The notes beneath the pieces are model-generated. The model ran no database searches. It saw only the letters and a list, made by a program, of their open reading frames with translations, and was not told the origin of the DNA. The position numbers were made by a program, and so were the translations under genes. A stretch of 59,473 nucleotides of DNA from Rhodospirillales bacterium (GTDB lineage: Bacteria > Pseudomonadota > Alphaproteobacteria > Acetobacterales > Acetobacteraceae), in NCBI GenBank assembly GCA_025359905.1, contig JANYDF010000160.1, forward strand, positions 1-59,473, given 5' to 3'. How positions within the stretch are numbered: the stretch's first letter is position 1; every line of letters starts with the position of its first letter. Of the stretch, positions 1-8,598 are shown one piece after another.

Positions 1-1206
1 CACAGCCGCGCAGCTTGGCGCTGAGGATTTCGCTTGCCGCATTCAGCGCGGTGCGCCACGACGCGCGGACCAGCGCGCCGCGTTCGTTGCGGGCGAACAC
101 CCGCATGTGTTCGACCAGTCTTGAAGCCCGGTTCGCTTCGCTGATGATTTTGCGCAGCTTGACGACCGCGCTGGCCACATCGGTGGGCTGGCGGCCAAGC
201 AGAAATTCGGCGTTTTGCGCCGCAAAGCTGATGCTGGTCAGCGGCTGGTTCAGCTCATGCGCCATGCCGGTGGCCATTTCGCCCAGCGTCAGCAGTGTCG
301 CGACGTGCTGACGGTGCAACTGGTCGCGCTTCTCCTCGGTCACTTCGCTCAGATAGCCGGTCACCTCAATGCCGCCGGGGTCGTGCGCGGTGACGCGCAC
401 CGCGTTGCGCAGCCAGCGCGTCGCGCCGCACAGCGGCACCGGGGCCTCGATGGTCTGCACCGCCTCGCCGTTCAACGCGCGCAGCGCGGTCAGCATGGAC
501 GGCGACGACAGCATGCTGTCCAGCGTGGCCGGGCCGCAAACCTTACAATCCTCGCCGCCGGTGATGCGTGCGGTGTCACCGAACACATGCAACACTTGCA
601 GCCCCGCCGCCGTCACGCGGGCGCGGTACAGTACGCCGGGGCCAAGCTGCACCGCCGCACTCAGGTTTTCCTCGGCCTCCTGGCGCGCGGTCTCGGCGCC
701 GCGCATCCGGCTGCGCTCCTCGTCCAGCGCGATGGCGAACCCGATCTCGTCGCTGAGCCGCTGGAACAGTTCCAGTTCGTCCAGGCCGAACGCGCCCGGA
801 ATGTCCGAATAGATCAGCAGCACGCCCACCACGCACTCGCCCTTGCGGCACGGCACCGTCACGCTCGACCGGATATCGTATTGGCTGCAACGATCGCGCC
901 AGGGCGCATAGCCGGGATCGGTCAGCGCATCGCGCATCACGTGCGGACGGCCATCGCGGATGGCGTTGCCGGTCGGCCCGCGCCCTTCCGGCACATCCGC
1001 CGACCAGCTCAACGCCAGTTCCTGCTGGTAGCCGTTGGCGCGGCCAGCGGATGCCAGCCACTGCACCGGCTTGCCGGGCGCATCCAGCGGCACCCCAACG
1101 CAGGCCAGCACGTAGATCGGCTCATCGACGATGCTGTCGCACACCGCTTGCGCCAGCCCAGCCAGCGATTCGCTGCGGATCAAATTCAGCACCGTTCGGC
1201 CGTCAT
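1..1206 (-). pseudogene. Sensor histidine kinase, C-terminal part (partial, frame-broken)
   Basis: Reading leftwards from about 1206, a different minus-strand frame from the N-terminal part stays open to the window edge. It encodes a GAF-like region, a short coiled linker rich in E, R and A (about 690-740), a PAS-like region starting 'GPGVLYRARV' and then a HisKA dimerisation/phosphoacceptor region with the H-box 'GEMATGMAHELNQPL' (about 240-285). The catalytic ATPase domain would lie beyond the left edge. No convincing start codon opens this frame, so it is best read as the rest of the gene at 1186-2778 after a frame break near 1195-1206. The strict conservation of the H-box argues for recent breakage or a sequence error. 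Its signal and target are unknown. Confidence 0.75.
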
Positions 1207-2778
1207 TTGGTAGAATACGCCAGGGATGACGTTCAAGACCCGGTCCGTCCGGTCCCGCGCCTCGGCCAGCGCCGCGACCCGTTCGTGCTCCTCGGTAATG
1301 TCGTGGAACGTGGTCACTGTGCGCACGCGCGGCACGCGGCCGCCCATTCGCGTCACCGAGCTGCTGATGCGCAGCCAGATCACTGCGTCGTCCGGCCGCA
1401 CAACGCGGTATTCGCTCATCGGCAGCGATTCGCCCGACCTCGCAATGGCAGCGCGATGCACGACCCAGGCGCTATCGTCTGGATGGATCAGCTTCAGCCA
1501 CTCCTGCCCATTCAGCGTGCCCGGCGCCGCTCCCAGTATTTTGCTGGCGGCGGCATTGGCGAAGCCGATGCGAAACGGCCCGCCATCGACGCTCTCCATC
1601 ACCAGCACGCCGTCCGCGAGGTCTTTGAACAGGCCGCGAAACCACGCCTCGCTCTCGAACAGGCTTTCGGCGCGGGCCTGGCTGCGCGCCGAGCGCCGCT
1701 GCGTGGCCAGCACCAGCCCGACGGTGATCGCCAGCGCGAACACCGTCGCATTGAGCAGCGCATTCCACCGCCACAACGAGGCCGTTACCCCGACGAGCGC
1801 GTCGGCCTGCGCCGCTCGCCCAATCGCCACACGCAGAAACAACGGGGTGCCCGGCACCTGACGCACCACGGCGTAGCGCAAAGACTTGTCCATATTGCCG
1901 GGCTCGGGCGGCGCGCTGACGCCGGGCGGCGGCAGTTGCTCAACCGGCGACCAATCGGGGAACTTTTCGCCTAGATGCTGCATGTCGCGGCGCATCAGAA
2001 TCGTGCCGTCCTCGCGCACCAGCGATACGGAGTCCTCCGGTGTCAGCGACAGATCCTGGCACAGCCGCAGCAAAATATCGGACCGCAGCGAGACCACGGT
2101 AATGGCGCGCAGCATGCCAGCGCCGTCGTGCATCGGGCGGGCGAATTGCACCACTTCCTGGCCGCTGGTGTGCCCGACCACGGGGCTGCTGAAATAAAGA
2201 TCCAGCGTCCGGTTGCCGATCAGCGCCTGAAAATGCTCGCGGTCACGCAGATCGGCGCTTGCCCCATTCCAGCTCAGACTGCTCCACATCAGCGCCCCGT
2301 CGATCGAGACGCCCGACACCTGCACGACGCCCAGGCCCGAAAACCCCTTGGCGGGGTCGAGCAACCGGCGCAGGTCCAACTCGGCTTCCGTGTCGCGCTG
2401 CATCCGCGCCGCCGTCAGCAGCCGGGCGATGCCATGCAGCGCGTCGGCCTGCGCGATGGTCGCCGCAACATTGTCGCGCAACAGCGACGCCAAGCTCTCT
2501 GCCCGCTCGGTGCCGCGCCGGTCGATCAACGCTTCGTTGTCGCGGCTGTCGGTGTAGTAGTGCCAGTCGAGCACTGCGAGCAGCAGCAGCGCGGTGAACA
2601 CCAAAACCAAGTTACTGATCGTGCCATGCGCGGCGGCATAAGCCAGCGCCCCGCCCGGCCGCCGCCCCGGCGGGTTGCCGGCCCTCGGCACGCCGCCAAT
2701 CCGGCCGGACACCGGAATGTTATCATGTACGCCGCGACCCTTGGCAGAGGTATCCTGCTGCATCGCCCCCCGGGGCAC
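1186..2778 (-). CDS. Membrane sensor histidine kinase, N-terminal sensor part (ends at frame break)
   Basis: The 530-residue open frame has a first transmembrane segment near residues 55-73 ('LVLVFTALLLLAVLD'), a periplasmic dCache-like sensor region of about 250 residues with the tract 'LDLYFSSPVVGHTSGQ', a second membrane segment near 335-358, and a cytoplasmic PAS domain (about 375-500; 'PFRIGFANAAASKILGA'). It stops at TGA 1186-1188 just after 'VIPGVFYQMTAE', which reads like the beginning of a second PAS domain. Another frame then continues as GAF, PAS and HisKA. The family normally is one polypeptide that autophosphorylates on the H-box His and passes phosphate to a response regulator. 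The true start is uncertain: the first ~50 residues are Gly/Arg/Pro-rich and internal ATG or GTG codons are possible. No response regulator lies next to it in the window. Confidence 0.7.
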   Translation of the reverse strand: MPRGAMQQDTSAKGRGVHDNIPVSGRIGGVPRAGNPPGRRPGGALAYAAAHGTISNLVLVFTALLLLAVLDWHYYTDSRDNEALIDRRGTERAESLASLLRDNVAATIAQADALHGIARLLTAARMQRDTEAELDLRRLLDPAKGFSGLGVVQVSGVSIDGALMWSSLSWNGASADLRDREHFQALIGNRTLDLYFSSPVVGHTSGQEVVQFARPMHDGAGMLRAITVVSLRSDILLRLCQDLSLTPEDSVSLVREDGTILMRRDMQHLGEKFPDWSPVEQLPPPGVSAPPEPGNMDKSLRYAVVRQVPGTPLFLRVAIGRAAQADALVGVTASLWRWNALLNATVFALAITVGLVLATQRRSARSQARAESLFESEAWFRGLFKDLADGVLVMESVDGGPFRIGFANAAASKILGAAPGTLNGQEWLKLIHPDDSAWVVHRAAIARSGESLPMSEYRVVRPDDAVIWLRISSSVTRMGGRVPRVRTVTTFHDITEEHERVAALAEARDRTDRVLNVIPGVFYQMTAERC

Positions 2779-2888
2779 CTGTCCAGCCCGGCGCGGGCGG
2801 ACACCTCAACCTCGGAGCAACCGCACCCGCGCGCTTTGATCTATCCCAATTAATAAAGGCCGAAATCGTTCAGTTCGCATAACGCAAT

Positions 2889-3530
2889 TTACTGCATAAC
2901 TCCTGCGCGCAGCGCAAAGGCCAGCAACATGCAGCCGACGGCGGCGATCCAGCTTCCGGCGGCGCGCACCGCGATGCGGCGCCAGCCAGCGCCATTGCGG
3001 CGAAACGCCAGCGTGGCGGCGCTGATCAGCGTGGCCGCCGCATAGCCGCTTAGCAACATGCCAGCGCCGAACAGCACCACGTCGTTGGCGGCATCCAGGC
3101 CGTCGATGTTGGCGCTGCCGCGGGCCACGCCAAGCAGCACCGCCAAGCCCGCAACGGCGGCGGCGGGCAGATCGATGGCCAGCGCCAGCAGCAGGCCAAG
3201 CACTACCATGCCGCCGCCGTCGAACAGGCGCGGCGGCGCGGGCAGCAGCCCGGCATGGGTCAGCGCCACGCCGGCCAGCAGGCCGAGCGGAAAGCCCGCC
3301 ACCACCCAGCGCCCGCGCTTGGGGTCTTGCATACCGGCCAGCAAACCCAGCGCCAGCCATTGCACGAGGTCCTCCAGCGCCATCAGCGGATGCAGCGCGC
3401 CCGCGTAGAAATCGCCGAGCCGCGAGGAGACGATATGCGCCTCGGCCGGCGATGCCGCGAGCAGCAGCAAGCTGGCGGTGCCGAGGCCAGCAGCGGCGCG
3501 GGCAGGTGAAATGGCGGACAGGCTTGACAT
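2889..3530 (-). CDS. HupE/UreJ-family membrane protein (second of a tandem pair)
   Basis: This is a 213-residue protein with a signal peptide ending 'SPAEA' and the mature N-terminus 'HIVSSRLGDFYAGALHPL', followed by about six hydrophobic segments. HupE/UreJ proteins are taken to be nickel or cobalt permeases feeding hydrogenase or urease. A His at the mature N-terminus and a following 'HPL' are the typical metal-site positions. Compared with its neighbour, the later conserved His residues are missing (the HPLTGLDH motif reads 'HPLMALEDL'), so it may be a diverged non-transporting paralogue or partner subunit. I chose ATG 3530 because it sits two bases after the stop of the upstream gene and directly precedes the signal peptide; the frame is open further upstream but only in an antisense-like composition. 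Confidence 0.72.
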   Translation of the reverse strand: MSSLSAISPARAAAGLGTASLLLLAASPAEAHIVSSRLGDFYAGALHPLMALEDLVQWLALGLLAGMQDPKRGRWVVAGFPLGLLAGVALTHAGLLPAPPRLFDGGGMVVLGLLLALAIDLPAAAVAGLAVLLGVARGSANIDGLDAANDVVLFGAGMLLSGYAAATLISAATLAFRRNGAGWRRIAVRAAGSWIAAVGCMLLAFALRAGVMQ

Positions 3531-3532
3531 GC

Positions 3533-4150
3533 TCAAATTCCCAGCACGGCGGCATAGAGGAAGAAACAACCCAACGCTGCGATGGCAGCGCCCACGCCGC
3601 GCACCAGCCGTTCGCCGAGCGGCCAGCGCAGCGCCGCGCCGATCACGATGCCGCACAGATGCAACAAGCCGGTGGCGCTGACGAAGCCGACGCCATAGGC
3701 CGCCGGATTGGCCGCGTTGGGCAATTCCACCCCGTGCGCATGGCCATGGAACAACGCGAACACCGACACCACGATAGCGGCGGCCCAAAACGGCGCGCGC
3801 CAGCGCAAGGCCACCGCACCGCCCAGCACCAGCGCCGACAAGGCGATGGCAATTTCAGTGTACGGCAGCGGCACGCCGATCACGCCCAGGGCGCCGCCGA
3901 ACGCCATCACCATCGGAAAACTGATCGGCAGCAGCCAGATCGCCGGTTTGCCAAGCTGCGCGCCCCAAATGCCGACCGCCACCATCGCGATCAAATGGTC
4001 CAGTCCGGTCAGCGGATGCAGGAAGCCGCTGACCAAGCCGCCCGCCACCCCGGTTTGCACATGCGCGGACGCCGCCCCGGCCGTCAGCGTCAGCAGCGCA
4101 ACGCCAGCGCCAACAATGCGTGCGGCGCGTAGAATACATGTCGTTGTCAT
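3533..4150 (-). CDS. HupE/UreJ-family metal permease
   Basis: The protein has 205 residues: a cleavable signal (to 'AASAHVQTG') and about six membrane spans. It carries the diagnostic metal-binding signature 'HPLTGLDHLIAM' near residues 45-56 and a second His cluster 'FHGHAHGVELP' near 133-143. Length and motifs match HupE/UreJ, proposed Ni2+/Co2+ transporters of the inner membrane. It lies 31 bases after a larger HupE-type gene (4182-5162) and 2 bases before another paralogue (2889-3530), so the three are probably one transcript. No hydrogenase or urease gene is present in the window, so the client metalloenzyme must be elsewhere or be the divergent PHP-type hydrolase. The metal itself is an inference from the family. 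Confidence 0.85.
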   Translation of the reverse strand: MTTTCILRAARIVGAGVALLTLTAGAASAHVQTGVAGGLVSGFLHPLTGLDHLIAMVAVGIWGAQLGKPAIWLLPISFPMVMAFGGALGVIGVPLPYTEIAIALSALVLGGAVALRWRAPFWAAAIVVSVFALFHGHAHGVELPNAANPAAYGVGFVSATGLLHLCGIVIGAALRWPLGERLVRGVGAAIAALGCFFLYAAVLGI

Positions 4151-4181
4151 GGTGCCAATCGCCTTTCCCTCGTGCGCCCGA

Positions 4182-5162
4182 TCACGTCGTCAGCAGCTTG
4201 ATCATCCGGCCGATGAGCCAGAACGACGCCGGCACCCCGATGGCATAGGCGGGCAGCGCCGCCCCCCAGCGCGGCAGCGACGCGCTCAGCGTGCGGTGCG
4301 CCCAGAACAGCGCCAGCACCAGCAGCACGAAGGCCAATTGGCCGATTTCCACGCCGATGTTGAACGACAGCAGCGCCACCGGCAGCAGCTTGCGCTGAAT
4401 GCCGAGCGAGACCAGCGCACCGGCAAAGCCCACGCCGTGCACGAGGCCGAAGCCCAATGCCACTGCCCACGGATAGCGCACGGTCAATCCGGCATGGCCG
4501 CGCCGCAGCCGGGCGATCTCGACGCCGACAAACACAATGCTCAACGCGATAACCGCGTTCAGCGGCTTTTCCGGCACGCCGATCAGCCCGAACGTCGCCG
4601 CCGCCAGCGACAGACTATGCCCCACGGTAAACGCGGTGATGGTTTTCGTCAGCCGCCAGCCGCCGCGCACGATCCAGATCAGGCCGAGCACGAACAGCAA
4701 ATGGTCGATGCCGAGCAGGATGTGGTCGATACCAAGATTAACGTAAGTATCGGCCAGTTCGAACCACGTCTGCCATGTCGGCGCGGCAAGACCGAGCACC
4801 GTCACGCGCGGCGAGGCCGCCGACATCGTATAGCTCTGCATCTCGCCGTTGACCGGAATGACATGCACCATCACGGCCGACAGGTTGCTGCCGATATTAT
4901 CCACGCTCATCGGCCCGACGAAGCCGGGCTCGCCGCATTCCAGCAGCGGGTCCATCCAGCTGCACTGGCGCGGGAATTTCGGATGAATCTGACCCGGATC
5001 GAATGTCGGCGCCAGCACCCACTTGCCGATATACTGCGTGGGCTTGATTTGCCGAAGTTCCAGCACCGCCATGGCGGCCTCATGCGCCGACGCCGGATGC
5101 CGGATGGCCGCGCCCAGACATAATAGCAACAGCGCGAGAGCGGCCCAACCGAGACGGCGCAT
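4182..5162 (-). CDS. HupE/UreJ-type protein with N-terminal periplasmic domain
   Basis: The protein has 326 residues. A signal peptide (to 'PASAHEAAM') is followed by a soluble domain of roughly 130 residues containing two Cys ('RQCSWMDPLLECGEPGF'), presumably periplasmic. Then comes a membrane region with the motifs 'LGIDHILLGIDHLLF', 'GHSLSLAAA', 'GLVHGVGFAGAL' and 'SFNIGVEIGQLAF', which define the longer HupE/UreJ branch. The conserved His and Asp in the membrane core suggest divalent-metal transport. The ATG at 5162 overlaps the stop of the upstream parvulin gene (TGATG), so translation is probably coupled; a longer reading frame exists but is antisense-like. Substrate and partner are unknown. 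The two-Cys periplasmic domain may be a client for the parvulin foldase encoded just upstream. Confidence 0.82.
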   Translation of the reverse strand: MRRLGWAALALLLLCLGAAIRHPASAHEAAMAVLELRQIKPTQYIGKWVLAPTFDPGQIHPKFPRQCSWMDPLLECGEPGFVGPMSVDNIGSNLSAVMVHVIPVNGEMQSYTMSAASPRVTVLGLAAPTWQTWFELADTYVNLGIDHILLGIDHLLFVLGLIWIVRGGWRLTKTITAFTVGHSLSLAAATFGLIGVPEKPLNAVIALSIVFVGVEIARLRRGHAGLTVRYPWAVALGFGLVHGVGFAGALVSLGIQRKLLPVALLSFNIGVEIGQLAFVLLVLALFWAHRTLSASLPRWGAALPAYAIGVPASFWLIGRMIKLLTT

Positions 5163-6052
5163 CAGCGCGCGTCCTCGTAGCGAACCGTATAGTTCGCTTT
5201 CAGCTTCTCCACCGCATCCAGCGCGCGCAGCCGCGTGGCCTCGGTACGCCACGCCTCGACCACGGACGAGCGCACCTGCTCCAGATTGGCCGGTGCGGCA
5301 GCCGACACACCATCGACGCGCGCCACGTGCCAGCCTTCGCTGGACTGCACCGCCTGCCATTGCCCGCGCGGCAAGGTTTCCAACTGCTTGACGAACGCTT
5401 CGCCGAACGAAGCAATCAAGTTGGCCGCCGGGCGGCCCTGGAACGCGCGGGCGGTTTCCTGCAACGCCTCGGGTTCGTTGCCCGCCGCGATGCGCGCCAC
5501 GTCATCGCGGGCTTCCTGTTCGGAGGCGGCGGCGGCAAGATAGAAGTCGAACTTCTCCGGCACGTCGAACCGGTCGCGATGCTTGGCGAACCACTCGGCC
5601 AGTTGCTCTTCTGAAGGACGGCCGACATCGATATCGCTGAAGATCAGCAATTGCAGCTTATGCGCCACGCGCGCCTTGATCATGTCGTCGCCGCGATCCA
5701 GGCCCATTGACTTGCCTTCGCGGAACAAAATCTCGGTGGCGACGTAGAAGTCGATCAGTTTCTGCAACTGCTCCTGCGTCGGCTTGATCTGCTGGTCCTC
5801 ATCGAATCCGGCGATCAATTGGCGGCGCAATTCCGACGACACGGTGATAACCCGATCGGAATTGGACGGTGGATGCAAAATGCGGTCGGCGCCAAAGATC
5901 AGCCCGGCCAGCACGGCAAAATGCAGCAACGGCTCGCGCAGCACTGCCCCCCAACGCCGCGCCGCCCGCGGCTGGGTGCGCAGTGCGGCCGCAGAGACGT
6001 CCTGCGGCGCATCCGGGGCGCCATCGATGGCAATCGCCGAGCTTTGCGTCAT
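5162..6052 (-). CDS. Membrane-anchored PpiC/parvulin-type peptidyl-prolyl isomerase
   Basis: This 296-residue protein has a short cytoplasmic N-terminus, one membrane anchor near residues 42-60 ('LLHFAVLAGLIFGADRI'), a SurA-like helical chaperone region, and a C-terminal parvulin-like domain (about 150-265, ending near 'GWHVARVDGVSAAAP'). Family members catalyse cis-trans isomerisation of X-Pro bonds and chaperone exported proteins. Here the domain would face the periplasm. It is the first gene of a minus-strand unit with three HupE-type genes, overlaps the next by TGATG, and is divergent from an exported PHP-type hydrolase 221 bases away. The genomic link suggests a dedicated foldase for one of these exported products; that is inference. 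Confidence 0.82.
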   Translation of the reverse strand: MTQSSAIAIDGAPDAPQDVSAAALRTQPRAARRWGAVLREPLLHFAVLAGLIFGADRILHPPSNSDRVITVSSELRRQLIAGFDEDQQIKPTQEQLQKLIDFYVATEILFREGKSMGLDRGDDMIKARVAHKLQLLIFSDIDVGRPSEEQLAEWFAKHRDRFDVPEKFDFYLAAAASEQEARDDVARIAAGNEPEALQETARAFQGRPAANLIASFGEAFVKQLETLPRGQWQAVQSSEGWHVARVDGVSAAAPANLEQVRSSVVEAWRTEATRLRALDAVEKLKANYTVRYEDAR

Positions 6053-6183
6053 TACTATACACCGTATGCTGTGGCCATGCGGCGGCGAGCCAAGCGTGTG
6101 TCGCGCTCAGCCTGCTGCTGCGGCGCGGTAATGCGTCGGGCCACCCCTTCGTGTCACCCCTGTGCGGTGTAGTGTCATGGAAG

Positions 6184-6226
6184 GTTAATTGATCTTTCGC
6201 CGTACTGAGGGTGGCGAAAAATTAAC
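6184..6226. promoter_or_regulatory. Long interrupted inverted repeat in the divergent promoter region
   Basis: Arms GTTAATT (6184-6190) plus TTTCGCC (6195-6201) pair with GGCGAAA (6213-6219) plus AATTAAC (6220-6226). A four-base bulge (GATC) sits in the left arm and the loop is 11 bases. It lies 48 bases before the ATG of the PHP-type hydrolase and 132 bases from the divergent parvulin start. It could be an operator for a regulator controlling both directions or an mRNA leader hairpin. It is not followed by a T-run, so a terminator is unlikely. Confidence 0.5.
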
Positions 6227-6273
6227 GTCGGCGTATGTCCCCCCCGCTTCCACCAAGCGGAGTCTGAATAAAA

Positions 6274-8163
6274 ATGCTCAACCGTTCTCGCGCGACGCTG
6301 CTGCTCGCGGGCGCCGCCACTTTGGCGACTGCGTTCGCCGCCCCCGCCATGGCGCAAAGCTGGGTCAACAAGCCGGTCAACGCCCGCTATGTCGCCGGCG
6401 ACTTTCACAACCACACCACCTGCATCGACGGCACGGTGTCGGTTCAGTGGCTGCTCGACAAGTCGCTGAACACCTGGGGCCTGGACTGGTTCGTCCACGC
6501 CAACCATGGCGGCGCCGGCACGCGCGACTGCCGCTTCATGGACCCGGAATTCGATGGGTCGGTCAGCGGCGAAGGCAAGTTCTGGGTCGATACGATGGGC
6601 CAGACGGTCCAGAACATCACGATCAACACGCTGAAGGGCGATGCCGTCACCGGCACCGACAACGGCGTGGCGCGCGCGGCGATGTGGCGCTGGCAGTCGA
6701 TGCAGGAAATCGACTACCCGATCATTCAGCAGCGTTCGAAGGCCTGGAAAAAAGTCGCCATCGAAGGCGTCGAGCAGAACGTGCCGGGCCACGAACACGC
6801 TGACACCACCATCATCGGCAACCAGTTCGCCACCACCGGCGGCAATGCCGACGCGATCGCCGAGTACGAATATCAGTTCGACCGCAACGACGGCGACACC
6901 AGCGGCGGCGCCGGCCAGTGGACGACGCTGACCGACAAGACCGGCCCCGGCAACATTGGCCTGCTCGGCCATGCCAAGTCGGTGGCGGGCGTGACCTGGA
7001 TGCAGGCGAACTACCCGACCACCGGCTACATGATCCCGACGCACGTCGAGCGCCAGGGCGTGTTCAACGCGACCGGCAACAAGGGCTTCAACGTCGAGCA
7101 GTTCCGCGACTACAACAACGCCGGTCCGACGGTGGCCTTCGGCTTCGATGGCCCTGGCCATCAGGCGACCGGCGGGCGCGGCAGCTACGGCGGCGGCGCT
7201 GTCGGCGGCGGCACCTTCGGCGGCCGTGGCGTCTATGTCGCCAAGATCGGCGGCGTGTGGGATGCGATGCTGGGTGAAGGCCGTAACTTCTTCTACTACG
7301 GCAGCTCGGACTTCCATGGCCGTGGCATCTTTGGCCCGAGCGACCGCGCCTCGACCGGCGACTTCTATCCGGGCGAATACGAGCGCAACTACGTGTTCTC
7401 GACGCAGACCGGCCCGCTGCGCGCGCGCTCGGTTATCGACGCGATGCGGAGCGGCAACTCGTTCAACGTGTTCGGCGACCTGATCACCAGCGCCTTCAGC
7501 TACAAGGCCTGCGCGATGCCGAGCAACACCTGCGCCACGATGGGCGAAACCCTCATTGTGCAGCCGGGCGACACCGTGACCGTCACGATGACGACGCACA
7601 CCCCGGCGACCAACAACAGCCCGTACAGCTTCCCGAACCCGATCCTGTCCACGGTTGGCATCACCCAGCCGCTGAACACCCCGGTTCTGGACCACGTTGA
7701 CTTCATCACCGGTAACGTCACCGGCGTGATCGCGCCGACCGACGCCAACTACACCAACGGCACCAACACCTCGGCGAAGATCGCGAAGACCTTCTCCAAG
7801 GCCACCTGGAAGCCGATCGCCGGCGGCGCCTCGGTGACCTTCAACCTGAAGAACATCAACGCCCCGATGTATATCCGCGCCCGTGGCACCAACCTGCCGG
7901 CCGGCATCGCCAACGTGACCGACAGCCTGGGCAACCCGCTGTCCGACACGCTGATGAACAACGTGACCTGCACGGACGCCGCTTGCCCGGCGCACCTGCC
8001 GGTCAACGGCAGCGGCCAAAAGATCGTCGACGTCGACGTCGAAGCCTGGTCGTCGCTGTGGTTCTACGCCAACCCGATCTTCATCCGCCCGGTGAGCACC
8101 GGCAAGCTGGCGGTTGAGAAGGCGGCGGATCAACTGGCGGTGCTGGTTGCCGCTGGCAAGTAA
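6274..8163 (+). CDS. Exported PHP-superfamily metal-dependent hydrolase, substrate unknown
   Basis: The 629-residue protein begins with a clear Sec signal peptide (to 'APAMAQ', residue 28). The mature part opens with a PHP-type metal motif, 'GDFHNHTTCIDG' (His45, His47), then 'HANHGG' (His75, His78), 'PTHVER' (near 257) and 'YGSSDFHGRG' (Asp346, His348). These are the metal ligands expected of a polymerase/histidinol-phosphatase-like fold. A Gly-rich tract follows 'FGFDGPGH' (near 290-315). A C-terminal region of about 200 residues looks like a beta-rich accessory domain with four Cys ('KACAMPSNTC', 'TCTDAAC'). Codon choice is markedly uniform (AAC, GAC, AAG, CTG) compared with neighbours, which may reflect high expression. 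It is divergent from HupE-type metal permeases and a parvulin. The frame is long and open on the opposite strand too, but only this strand has the signal peptide and motifs. Confidence 0.82.
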   Translation: MLNRSRATLLLAGAATLATAFAAPAMAQSWVNKPVNARYVAGDFHNHTTCIDGTVSVQWLLDKSLNTWGLDWFVHANHGGAGTRDCRFMDPEFDGSVSGEGKFWVDTMGQTVQNITINTLKGDAVTGTDNGVARAAMWRWQSMQEIDYPIIQQRSKAWKKVAIEGVEQNVPGHEHADTTIIGNQFATTGGNADAIAEYEYQFDRNDGDTSGGAGQWTTLTDKTGPGNIGLLGHAKSVAGVTWMQANYPTTGYMIPTHVERQGVFNATGNKGFNVEQFRDYNNAGPTVAFGFDGPGHQATGGRGSYGGGAVGGGTFGGRGVYVAKIGGVWDAMLGEGRNFFYYGSSDFHGRGIFGPSDRASTGDFYPGEYERNYVFSTQTGPLRARSVIDAMRSGNSFNVFGDLITSAFSYKACAMPSNTCATMGETLIVQPGDTVTVTMTTHTPATNNSPYSFPNPILSTVGITQPLNTPVLDHVDFITGNVTGVIAPTDANYTNGTNTSAKIAKTFSKATWKPIAGGASVTFNLKNINAPMYIRARGTNLPAGIANVTDSLGNPLSDTLMNNVTCTDAACPAHLPVNGSGQKIVDVDVEAWSSLWFYANPIFIRPVSTGKLAVEKAADQLAVLVAAGK

Positions 8164-8190
8164 CGCGAAGCCTTACGTCTGACTGACCAA

Positions 8191-8226
8191 CGGCGGGCCG
8201 GGCAACCGGCCCGCCGAACGTTGTTT
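8191..8226 (+). terminator. Rho-independent terminator after the PHP-type hydrolase
   Basis: A perfect 11-bp stem (8191-8201 with 8206-8216, CGGCGGGCCGG paired with CCGGCCCGCCG) closes on a GCAA (GNRA) tetraloop and is followed by AACGTTGTTTT. It sits 27 bases after the stop codon at 8163 and before the next gene at 8249. Very stable stem, moderate T-tract. Confidence 0.8.
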
Positions 8227-8248
8227 TACGGGTGCCAGGATTTCCAAG

Positions 8249-8587
8249 ATGCGCCAAACCTTGTTTGCAGCCCTATGGCTTTTCAGCGTGACCCCGGCAG
8301 CGTGGGCCGATTGCGTTTCCGACGCGCGTGATTTGATGCCGCAGGCCAAACAACTGCCCAACCAGATGGCCAGCCGCGCCGCGATGCAGGAACTGCGCAC
8401 AGCGATCGAGGACGGCACCGAAGATAGCAACGAAATGTGCCTCGAACCGCTCGCCAGCGCCCGGCGGATCATCCGCGACCAGCCGTTCGACTGGCACCCC
8501 GGCGACAAGATCGACCACCCGGATCCGCGCGGCCAAGCCGCGCCGAAGGCTGCCGGCAAACCCAAACTCCCGGCCACGGCCGGTTAA
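8249..8587 (+). CDS. Small secreted protein of unknown function
   Basis: The 112-residue product has a Sec signal peptide ending 'PAAWA' with the mature protein starting 'DCVSDARDLM'. The mature region has two Cys (near residues 22 and 64), which could form a disulfide, and a Pro/Lys-rich low-complexity tail ('APKAAGKPKLPATAG'). I recognise no family. Its stop lies only 11 bases before the ATG of the spermidine-synthase-like fusion, so the two are probably co-transcribed. The stable terminator upstream separates it from the PHP hydrolase gene. Periplasmic or secreted location is supported by the signal; function cannot be given. Confidence 0.72.
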   Translation: MRQTLFAALWLFSVTPAAWADCVSDARDLMPQAKQLPNQMASRAAMQELRTAIEDGTEDSNEMCLEPLASARRIIRDQPFDWHPGDKIDHPDPRGQAAPKAAGKPKLPATAG

Positions 8588-8598
8588 GACGCTTGGCG

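Noticed and set aside
6175-8133. Very long open frame antisense to the PHP hydrolase
   Set aside because: It mirrors the biased codon use of the sense gene, has no recognisable motif, and the sense strand has a signal peptide and metal motifs.
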